From: Cognatishimia maritima | Lineage (GTDB): Bacteria > Pseudomonadota > Alphaproteobacteria > Rhodobacterales > Rhodobacteraceae | Assembly (NCBI RefSeq): GCF_900129685.1 | Contig: NZ_FQWM01000006.1 | Location: 1-64,000 of the forward strand | Direction: 5' to 3' | DNA length: 64,000 nt | Part shown: in pieces, positions 36,241 to 44,041 of the stretch | Numbering within the stretch: the first letter of the stretch is position 1 | Layout: each line of letters opens with the position of its first letter | Program-made: the position numbers and the translations under genes | The notes under the pieces: model-generated | What the model saw: only the letters and a program-made list of their open reading frames with translations | What the model was told of the DNA's origin: nothing | Database searches by the model: none

Positions 36241-37515
36241 TTATCTGACTGAAACGAAGGCCAAAACCGCCAAAGTCGCGAGCGCGAATACAAGCAATCC
36301 TATGGTCCAGAAAATCCGACGCCACGTGCGCTCGCGTGCGACATGAACAAGCGGGATCACAGCAACTGCACGCAGACCCAGCTGACGCTCGAGTTGGGCT
36401 TCGGTGCGAATGATTGGGTTTCGCATTTCAAGGATCACAACCGCAACGATGCCTGCGAGACCTGAAAGGATGCAGCCCAGAAACGCGATGCGTTTTCGAT
36501 TGGGGGCAATTGGTGTTTCCGGGGCAACTGCGGTTTCGAGTATTTGAAAGCTTTCGCCCTGCTGGCTCGCTTGCAGCATCAAAGACATTTCGGCCTCTGC
36601 CTGATTGCGGGTAATGACCAAATACTGGTCCGTCAGCCGTTGCAACTCACGCTCCAAAGCGCTGAGTTCTCGTTCAATATTCGGCGCTACTTGTATCAGG
36701 GCTGTGGTCTGACGGATCTGAACATCCAAAAGTGCGGCTTGCTCCTGCAGCTGCGCCAACCGGTTTGCCACCAATGTATTACGAGAACCGCGATTGCCTG
36801 CGGTCAGTTCAATAATCTGCCGTTCTAACTCCAACCGCTCTTGTCGCGTGCGTGCAAGTTCTTCACGTTTCAGCGTCAACCCTGCATTTAGGCTATCGCC
36901 GTTCTTTTGTTTGAATTCGGCAATTTCAGTTTCAAGCTTTTCGATATCTGCGCCCAGCCGCGCCTCTTCGCTTTCAAAAAACGCAAGCGCCTCGGCAGCG
37001 CGTTCCTCGCGGCGGTTTTTGTTCTGGGCGAGCACGTTGTTGACCAAAGTGTTGGCAACACGCGCTGCAACTTCAGGGTCGCCCATGCGTACGGTGATAT
37101 TCAGTGCTGTCGGAATAATGTCAGGACGCCATGCCAAAGCAGGATCTGTCACCCGCACCACGCGTGCCCCAAGACGCAACGCAAACACTTTGTCGGAATC
37201 CGATATGTCCGGAACGTCTGCGAACAGGTTTTCGGCTTCGATAATGGCCAAAAGATTGTCACGAGACATTACGCGTTGTTCAATGATTTGCAGTTGCTGC
37301 AGGGTCCGCGCGTTGACCGAAGAGGACCCACCAAACTCGGGCGCCTGCACCTGCGCTTGCTCAATCTGGATTACGGCAACGGCTTCGTATTCTCTTGGCA
37401 GGCTGACGGCGTAGAACAATGACGCAGCAACACCCGCCGCAACGATCAGCGCCAAAAGCACGATGTGGCGCAGAAATGCGCCAAAGATTTCATCAAGCGT
37501 CGACAGCCTGTTCAT
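36241..37515 (-). CDS. Wzz-like chain-length determinant protein
   Basis: A 424-residue polysaccharide co-polymerase: N-terminal membrane helix about residues 18-38 (HIVLLALIVAAGVAASLFYA), a periplasmic domain with a long coiled coil at about 165-330 (rich in E, R, Q, L), and a second membrane helix at the C-terminus (FWTIGLLVFALATLAVLAF). It sets polymer length or couples export. The cytoplasmic kinase partner is split off; the CpsD-like protein at 25671-26426 may fill that role. ATG 37515 follows a GAGG site. It lies 76 bp after the PPTase gene on the same strand, so it is probably the last gene of the operon. Confidence 0.88.
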   Translation of the reverse strand: MNRLSTLDEIFGAFLRHIVLLALIVAAGVAASLFYAVSLPREYEAVAVIQIEQAQVQAPEFGGSSSVNARTLQQLQIIEQRVMSRDNLLAIIEAENLFADVPDISDSDKVFALRLGARVVRVTDPALAWRPDIIPTALNITVRMGDPEVAARVANTLVNNVLAQNKNRREERAAEALAFFESEEARLGADIEKLETEIAEFKQKNGDSLNAGLTLKREELARTRQERLELERQIIELTAGNRGSRNTLVANRLAQLQEQAALLDVQIRQTTALIQVAPNIERELSALERELQRLTDQYLVITRNQAEAEMSLMLQASQQGESFQILETAVAPETPIAPNRKRIAFLGCILSGLAGIVAVVILEMRNPIIRTEAQLERQLGLRAVAVIPLVHVARERTWRRIFWTIGLLVFALATLAVLAFVSVR

Positions 37516-37591
37516 CGCAATTGCCTCACATTTTGGCCGTCCCTTGCCGGGCAACCCTTATCGTTGGTTCAGCTATGCCCAAGCAATGTGT

Positions 37592-38317
37592 TTATCCGAT
37601 GACCGAATTTGGAAACTCGCTGCCAAATTCGACACCTTCGGCAATATGACACAGGCTGATGATCTGTTCACCTGAATTGCTGGTGAGGCCACGGAAGATA
37701 CTGCCCTGTGCAAACCCTTCGACATCGCGCATCAGGCGCGCGTCAAAACGGCCCTGTTTATCAAAAACCACGGACAAGGCTTTGAAATCAATCAAAGTCC
37801 GGCTGACCGTGTATTGGCATTTGTAGATGGCTTCTTTGGCGCTAAAGAAACGCCGCGCCACGATTCCCCGGGATTGAAACGGCAGTTGGCGCAGCCAGGC
37901 CAATTCTTCTGGGCGGCAGATTTCGGAAAACACGTCTGCCTCAAGCGGCAAAGCCGGTTCTACATCCACGCCAAGCGCGCGGAAGCGATCCCGTTCGGCG
38001 ACAATCGCAATGCAGGATTTGTCGTCATGCGTGATGCTGCCAACCACGGCACTTGGCCAAACCGGAGAACGATCCCGATCCATCGGAATGGCGGACGGTG
38101 CGCGCCCCAAGGCCAGCAAGGCCCGTCGCGCTGCCATACGCCCGGCTGCGAATTCCATTTGGCGTGCAGGCACTGCGTTTGAAATTGCAGACGCCTCTGC
38201 CGGCCAAAGGGGTTCTGGGGCTGCGTGGGGAGACGTCACAGCAACGGCCACACCGGCTGGCACTAGAGATCGAACGTTCATTTCAAGCATCGATAGGCGA
38301 CGAAGTTGTGTGGTCAT
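37592..38317 (-). CDS. 4'-phosphopantetheinyl transferase (Sfp/EntD-like)
   Basis: A 241-residue PPTase that loads the 4'-phosphopantetheine arm onto carrier domains. The metal/CoA site is seen in LGVDVEP (Asp and Glu, about residues 118-124) and the second signature in FFSAKEAIYKCQY (about 160-172). Its ATG overlaps the NRPS stop by 4 bp (ATGA), so it is translationally coupled and very likely serves the PCP of the NRPS and the ACP of the PKS, which both keep the acceptor Ser. ATG 38317 lies inside the NRPS end with a GGGAG site. Confidence 0.93.
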   Translation of the reverse strand: MTTQLRRLSMLEMNVRSLVPAGVAVAVTSPHAAPEPLWPAEASAISNAVPARQMEFAAGRMAARRALLALGRAPSAIPMDRDRSPVWPSAVVGSITHDDKSCIAIVAERDRFRALGVDVEPALPLEADVFSEICRPEELAWLRQLPFQSRGIVARRFFSAKEAIYKCQYTVSRTLIDFKALSVVFDKQGRFDARLMRDVEGFAQGSIFRGLTSNSGEQIISLCHIAEGVEFGSEFPNSVIG

Positions 38318-41300
38318 GAGATTTTCTCCCGACGGCGTGCGCGCATCATCCGTCGTTTGGCCATGGTGGATTGGCGGGACTTTGCCTGATCGGGGGACGC
38401 TTGTGTCGGCGTTTGCCCGGCTGCAGCTTCTGCCTGCAGAGTATTGGTTTGTTTTGCGGTTCCCACTTCAAGGCCGCAAATCGCCTCGATCCGCGCAGAC
38501 AATGCGCCGAGTGTCGGGAACCGGAAGATATCGGTGATCGAAACCTGTTTGAAACCAAGCGTATCGCGCATATCGCGGTGCGCCTGAACGGCCAGCAGGC
38601 TGTGCCCGCCAAGGTCAAAGAAATTGTCGCCCGCAGAGATATTATTGACCCCCAAGATACGTGACCAAAGGGCTGCGATCTGTGGCATCACGGCGGCCCC
38701 TTCTGCACCAACTGGGGCGGCGCTTGGCTGCGGCGCAGATTCTGCGCGGCGCTCTTTTGGTGCCGGCAATGCTTTGCGGTCGATCTTTTTATTTGGCGTC
38801 AGCGGGAATTCCGCCACGCGGACAAATCGGCTGGGCACCATGTAACTTGGCAAATGCGCCGCAAGATGCGACCGCATAAGGTCTTCGGCAACAGGGCCTT
38901 TGTGATAGGCCACCAGTCGCACATCGCCGGGGGTGTCTTCGCGGACGATAACAACCGCTTGCGATATCCCCTCAAGGTCTTCGATGCGGCGCTCGATTTC
39001 ACCGAGTTCGATACGGTAGCCACGGATCTTCACCTGGTGATCCACACGCCCAATAAAGTCCAGAACACCGTCCAAACGCCGCCGCACAAGGTCGCCGGTG
39101 CGATAAAGACGCCCCTGCCCCGCTGGCTGACCCGACAAATCATCTGGGACAAACCGATCCTGCGTCAGGTCTTCGCGCCCGAGATAGCCGCGCGTGACGC
39201 CATCACCACCAATCAGCAACTCACCCGCCACGCCAAACGGCACCGGCTGCAGGTTATCGTCCACAACATGGGTCGTTGTATTGGTGATAGGCGTGCCGAT
39301 ATTGGCAATCGCATCTGCGCCCGTGACAGGCGCGGTGGTGGACCAAATGGTTGTTTCAGTTGGCCCGTACATATTTGTAATCTTGGCATCCGTGCGCTCT
39401 GCCAATTGCGCAACCAGTCCCGCGGGCAGTGCCTCACCGCCAAGGAAAAGGTGATCGAGTTGGCGCAGCGCCATTGACGCCTCATCATTCATACAGAACA
39501 TGCGCGCCATCGACGGGGTGCATTGCATATGGGTTACGCCATGGCGCATGATTTGACCGGCGATGGACATATCAGACGGATCAACCGTGACCTCGCCCTG
39601 ACAGGCAGCCACGACCTCGGTCAAGGGGCGCAGCCCCTCAAGCACCACATCGGTGTCGATGCCATAATCGATCAAGCAAGCGATTTCAGTCACGCCAATG
39701 CGCTTCAACTCATCCGCCCGGGCGATACAATCATCGACTGTGCCAAATAGCCCCGAGTCCTCGAAATACCGCTGGAAGGCGAAATCAAGGATGCCGTCCA
39801 TCTCATCATCGCTCAGGCTCCCTAGGTCGAGCTCAAACGGGTTGTTGACGCCTTCGGGTTTCTTAAACGCCGGGAAGGCCCAGGCGTATTGTTTGATCAA
39901 ACCGGCGGCGGAACGCAGGTAATCTTTCATCGGCTCGCGCGCGATGTCGCGGGCGGTTTCGCGATCTTCTGCAATAAAGCTGTGCAGCATCAGCGTGACT
40001 TTGAAGTCTTCGGGGCGATGCCCCGCCTCGCGCAGCGCTGCGTGGTAAAGTTTAATCTTATCCGCAACCTCAGAGATGCTCTGCCCCAAGAGGTGGGTTA
40101 GGATATGAGCCCCATTGCGCCCGGCCTCTTTCCATGTTTCGGGGTTTCCGGCGGTGGTCACCCAGATATCGGGTTCTTTGGACACGGGCCGTGGCTGCGT
40201 CACAACGGCGTGCATTTGACCATCGGCACGCGGGAATTCCACGGCTTCTCCGCGCCAGAGTTTGCGCAGGTCTGCGATTTGCTGGAACATTACCTCTTTG
40301 TTGGCAGGCGGAGTGTTCTCTGGGCGCAGGACAAAATCATCCGGCTGCCAGCCGCTGGCGATGGCCAGCCCGGCCCGGCCATTTGTGAGGTTGTCAATGA
40401 CAGACCATTCTTCGGCGATACGTGCCGTATGGTGCAACGGCGCAACGCAGCTGCCCGCGCGCACACCGATATTGCGCGTGGTCCCGGCCACGGCTGCCCC
40501 CGTCACCGATGGGTTCGGGTATGGTCCGCCAAAAGCGTGGAAATGCCGCTCTGGCGTCCAGACCGCGCAGAAACCGTTTTCGTCGGCAAACTGCGCGCCT
40601 TCCAGCAGCAGGCGGTATTTGTCGCGACCGGCACCGTCGTCGTTGCCCCAATAATAAAGGCTGAACTCCATGCCCGAAGCGCGCCCACGCAGCGGCCCAT
40701 CAGACAGTTGTGTGGCCTTTTCATCGCCAGACAGCACGACCTTATGACCGCGCGACAGCGTGTAGAACAGTTCCAAGACCGAGATATCAAACGAAAGGCT
40801 GGTGACCGCCATCCAAGTCGCGCTGGCGTCTGCCTGTACGCGGTCATCCATACCCGCAAAGAAATTGATGACATTGCTGTGCTCCACCATCACGCCCTTG
40901 GGCCGACCGGTCGAGCCGGAGGTGAACATAAGGTAAGCTAAGTCTGCGCCGGTGACCTGTTCGGCAGGGGTCGCGACCTCATCTGGCGGCGCTTCTGCGT
41001 CGATCAACAACACGCGCGCTGCGGACGTCGGTAGGTCTTTCGCAATCTCACTTTGTGAAACCACCAGTTTCGCGGCGCTGTCTTCCAGATAGATCGACAG
41101 GCGGTCCTGCGGAAAACTCGGGTCCAACGGTAAATAGGCGGCCCCTGCTTTCCAAATCGCAAGGCAGGCCACAACGAGATCGAGTGAGCGACGGCAATGC
41201 ACACCGATGATATCGCCTTTTTCGACGCCTTCGCGGATCAACTTCGTGGCCCAAGCCCCTGCGCGCGCGTCAAGCTCTGCATAGGTCAGCGCCTGATCTT

Positions 41301-43011
41301 CAAAGACCAAGGCGGTGACGTCTGGCGACGCTTGCGCTTGAATGGCAATGGCCGCGTGAACGGTCGCCTGTGGGTCGATGTCTGCTGTTGGTCCCTGTGC
41401 GGCCTTCAGCAGGGCCAGTCGCTCACTTTCTGGAACGGACAGCAATTTCCGGACCGATGTTTGACCCTTGGCAAGTTCTGCAAGGATGTGTTCCAGCCGG
41501 GTTTTCAACAGAATTGCGTGGTCGGCGGTGACGCGCGCCGCGTCATAGCGCAAACAGGATCGGTCTGTATCAAAAACCACCGACACCGCGACGCCTTTGG
41601 AAGGTTCCTTCTCAGCGGACGGTAAAACTTCCAGATCAGGCGTTTGCAGGGCCGACAACTCTGGTGCGCGTGAAATCAGATCAAGCGCGAAGGTGTCTCT
41701 GCCATGTAGAGTCGAAAGGGCGTCCTCAGTATTTTGTCGGAGCGTCGCAACATCATCTTCTGTGGTCGCAAGCAAAGGCATTGGCACCCATGGCGAAAGG
41801 ACGCAATCGGCGATCGAGAGACCAGCATGACGATACGCGATTTGCGTACCATCTTCGGCTCCGCTGAGTTTCGCAAAGAGGTGAACAGCCGCCACACGAT
41901 CCGCCATGGACAGATCTTTGAGACCGTGAATTTCCAAGCTTTGCCAGTCAGTTGTGTCCCCATCTAGATTCTTAACCGCGGCAACCAACGGCAAACGCAA
42001 AGGCGCAAATCCAGACAGGTCTTTCCGCCACGCGGCGTCGTCTGATGCGACCGATTTCATTCGTTTCGTGAGGCCAGCGGCATCGACAGGATAAGACAGT
42101 TTTTGACCAATAAGGGCATCGCTAGCTGCAATTTCAAACGGGTCGCCAGACAGGTCACAAAGTCCACTCAATGTCACAGAGCCATTTGCACATGCGACCT
42201 GAAGCGCGTTTTCATCTGCGCTGACGATTGTACCTGCGTCGCCACCTTCTGGGCGCGGCTCAATCTTACGGACTTGCAGAACTTTGCCGTTTAACCTGAT
42301 TTTCGGCACACAAAGCGGGTTAAAATACGCCCCGTGATCCAGCGCGCGGACAAGTGCGACCAAGGCGTCGCTTGGCTTGGTAAAATCCAGAAATCCTGCG
42401 GCTTCAGGACGTGCGGTGCGCCCGAAGTATGAGCGGTCTTCAAATACTTGCGCCTGACGCGGTAGCACGTCACCAGAAAGCGCCGTGATCACCTCTGGGA
42501 AACTGTCAATCGCGGCTTCAAAGCATTTGGCATTCAGGCTGAGCGCCGTGTCCTTTTCTGTGACGGGAAAGGACCTTTGCACCAGAATATCGCCCGCATC
42601 GACCTTACTTTCGATCAGATGCCACGTGACGCCATGCGTGGTTTCACCATTCAGTCGTGCCCAGACCGGCGCATTCAGACCAGCATAACGCGGCAATGGT
42701 CCGTCGTGGAAATTCACAGCGCCCAAATTGGCCCGCGCCAAGAGATCATCCGGGATAAGATCAAGATTTGCGATGCTGAGCAGCCAGTCAAAGCCCTTGG
42801 GCAAAACCAAATCAGCCAGACGGTCTGCTGTTTCCTGAACCGAGTGCCCTGCATTCTTCGCCCAACGCAATATGTCCGGGTTGCGCGTGGCAATCATGGC
42901 AATTTCATGGCCCGCCTGCAGCCAAAGCTCTGCGCATTGCACCAGCAACGACTCATTCCCGATCAGCACGGCTGAGCGTTTGCTTGAGGCGTCTGCGCGG
43001 TCCAAATTCAT
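38314..43011 (-). CDS. NRPS: formyltransferase, C-domain remnant, adenylation domain split by a luciferase-like monooxygenase, PCP
   Basis: A 1565-residue single-module synthetase. Residues 1-310: methionyl-tRNA-formyltransferase fold with the Asn100, His102 and Asp138 catalytic set. 315-545: only the C-terminal part of a condensation domain; no HHxxxDG. 553-760 and 1140-1415: adenylation domain (MFTSGSTGRPKG, FDISVLE, NMYGPTETTIW, YRTGDLVR, NKKIDRKALP). Between A4 and A5, at 775-1135, sits an FMN-type luciferase-like monooxygenase of the MupA/Atu3671 kind. 1440-1510: PCP with acceptor Ser1471 in DLGGHSLLAV. 1511-1565: a basic tail. Aligned on GrsA the specificity residues read D-I-L-Q-F-G-M-I-W, close to the known glycine code DILQLGLIW. 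Predicted role: starter module for N-formyl, possibly oxidised, glycine. AGGAG precedes the start. Confidence 0.93.
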   Translation of the reverse strand: MNLDRADASSKRSAVLIGNESLLVQCAELWLQAGHEIAMIATRNPDILRWAKNAGHSVQETADRLADLVLPKGFDWLLSIANLDLIPDDLLARANLGAVNFHDGPLPRYAGLNAPVWARLNGETTHGVTWHLIESKVDAGDILVQRSFPVTEKDTALSLNAKCFEAAIDSFPEVITALSGDVLPRQAQVFEDRSYFGRTARPEAAGFLDFTKPSDALVALVRALDHGAYFNPLCVPKIRLNGKVLQVRKIEPRPEGGDAGTIVSADENALQVACANGSVTLSGLCDLSGDPFEIAASDALIGQKLSYPVDAAGLTKRMKSVASDDAAWRKDLSGFAPLRLPLVAAVKNLDGDTTDWQSLEIHGLKDLSMADRVAAVHLFAKLSGAEDGTQIAYRHAGLSIADCVLSPWVPMPLLATTEDDVATLRQNTEDALSTLHGRDTFALDLISRAPELSALQTPDLEVLPSAEKEPSKGVAVSVVFDTDRSCLRYDAARVTADHAILLKTRLEHILAELAKGQTSVRKLLSVPESERLALLKAAQGPTADIDPQATVHAAIAIQAQASPDVTALVFEDQALTYAELDARAGAWATKLIREGVEKGDIIGVHCRRSLDLVVACLAIWKAGAAYLPLDPSFPQDRLSIYLEDSAAKLVVSQSEIAKDLPTSAARVLLIDAEAPPDEVATPAEQVTGADLAYLMFTSGSTGRPKGVMVEHSNVINFFAGMDDRVQADASATWMAVTSLSFDISVLELFYTLSRGHKVVLSGDEKATQLSDGPLRGRASGMEFSLYYWGNDDGAGRDKYRLLLEGAQFADENGFCAVWTPERHFHAFGGPYPNPSVTGAAVAGTTRNIGVRAGSCVAPLHHTARIAEEWSVIDNLTNGRAGLAIASGWQPDDFVLRPENTPPANKEVMFQQIADLRKLWRGEAVEFPRADGQMHAVVTQPRPVSKEPDIWVTTAGNPETWKEAGRNGAHILTHLLGQSISEVADKIKLYHAALREAGHRPEDFKVTLMLHSFIAEDRETARDIAREPMKDYLRSAAGLIKQYAWAFPAFKKPEGVNNPFELDLGSLSDDEMDGILDFAFQRYFEDSGLFGTVDDCIARADELKRIGVTEIACLIDYGIDTDVVLEGLRPLTEVVAACQGEVTVDPSDMSIAGQIMRHGVTHMQCTPSMARMFCMNDEASMALRQLDHLFLGGEALPAGLVAQLAERTDAKITNMYGPTETTIWSTTAPVTGADAIANIGTPITNTTTHVVDDNLQPVPFGVAGELLIGGDGVTRGYLGREDLTQDRFVPDDLSGQPAGQGRLYRTGDLVRRRLDGVLDFIGRVDHQVKIRGYRIELGEIERRIEDLEGISQAVVIVREDTPGDVRLVAYHKGPVAEDLMRSHLAAHLPSYMVPSRFVRVAEFPLTPNKKIDRKALPAPKERRAESAPQPSAAPVGAEGAAVMPQIAALWSRILGVNNISAGDNFFDLGGHSLLAVQAHRDMRDTLGFKQVSITDIFRFPTLGALSARIEAICGLEVGTAKQTNTLQAEAAAGQTPTQASPDQAKSRQSTMAKRRMMRARRREKIS

Positions 43012-44039
43012 TACTCTGCTCCTGCCAGGGCCTTTTTTGCCTTGGGAAATGCGATCTTGCGGGATTTTCGCAGTTGTCCACGAGTCCCCGTTTTCAAGGC
43101 ATGTTTTGCCATATCAATGAGGAAATATTTGGGCTGACCTGTGGATTTCCCCCGCAGCTTGGCGCGCACCGACGCAATGGCGCCGCCGGTCAAATGGGCA
43201 AGCGTCGCGCCCAGCGCATAAAGCCTGCCGTGGTTGACGGTGAAGTAATGCAAACGGGACTCCAGCCAGAAACCGGGGATGCGATCCCATGTTTTCATAC
43301 CTGTCGACACAGACCCGATGTGGGTAACGCAGCTTTCACGCACATAGGCGGTTTTCCAACCCGCCCGCGCAGCCCGTAGGCAAAGGTCGGTCTCTTCGAA
43401 ATACAGAAAGAACGCTTCGTCAAAGAGGCCGATCTGTTCCAACACCTCGCGCCGGATCAGAACCGACGCCCCAGCGCACCAGTCAACGGTGCAGGTGGTT
43501 TCGGGAATCGGCATGGGGACAATTGCGTGTTTCAACAGCTTGCTAACCGGCCCCAAGCGCGCGGCGCCTTCAAATTCGCCTGCCATGGTTGGAAAGCGAA
43601 AGGCCGTTAGATGCGGGTCGCCGTCGGGGCCGTGGATGTAACTGCCAGCCAAGCCCACATCTGAATTGTGATCTAGATAATGCATTAGCGCCTGAATGGC
43701 CCCGTCATGCGGGAAAGCGTCAGAATTTTGGATATAGATATAGTCTGGCAAGTGCCCATCGATACCAGTGGCAAGTCCATGCGTGATCCCGACATTATTG
43801 CCTGCACCAAACCCGCCATTGCGCCCGGATTGAAGGACCTCAACCCGGTCGGACGCCCAGCCTTTTGCAACAACCGCCGCCGACAGATTTTCAAAAGAGC
43901 CATCGCGGCTGTCGTTGTCCACGATCAGGATCTTGCCCGCGATCCCATCCATTTCAGCCACCGTCGCCACTGCGGCCTGCAAAGTCATGTCGGCGGTGCG
44001 GTAGTTCAGAATGATGGCCAGAACGGTTTTCTGCGGCAT
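43011..44039 (-). CDS. Glycosyltransferase family 2 within the PKS-NRPS operon
   Basis: A 342-residue GT2 resembling rhamnosyltransferases: VLAIILNYRTADMTLQA at the N-terminus, ILIVDNDSRDGSFENL, GRNGGFGAGNNVG (about residues 74-86), IYIQNSDAFP as the DxD-like site and FFLYFEETDLCLRA near 215. It begins 2 bp after the PKS stop and its stop shares one base with the NRPS start (TAATG), so it is translationally locked between the two megasynthases. This argues that it either glycosylates the PKS-NRPS product or that the product modifies the glycan. Donor sugar unknown. Confidence 0.9.
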   Translation of the reverse strand: MPQKTVLAIILNYRTADMTLQAAVATVAEMDGIAGKILIVDNDSRDGSFENLSAAVVAKGWASDRVEVLQSGRNGGFGAGNNVGITHGLATGIDGHLPDYIYIQNSDAFPHDGAIQALMHYLDHNSDVGLAGSYIHGPDGDPHLTAFRFPTMAGEFEGAARLGPVSKLLKHAIVPMPIPETTCTVDWCAGASVLIRREVLEQIGLFDEAFFLYFEETDLCLRAARAGWKTAYVRESCVTHIGSVSTGMKTWDRIPGFWLESRLHYFTVNHGRLYALGATLAHLTGGAIASVRAKLRGKSTGQPKYFLIDMAKHALKTGTRGQLRKSRKIAFPKAKKALAGAE

Positions 44040-44041
44040 GG

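Noticed and set aside
35996-36346. 116-residue plus-strand frame in the polysaccharide locus
   Set aside because: It crosses the operon terminator at 36194-36217 and runs into the Wzz-like gene on the other strand; no ribosome site and no recognisable features.
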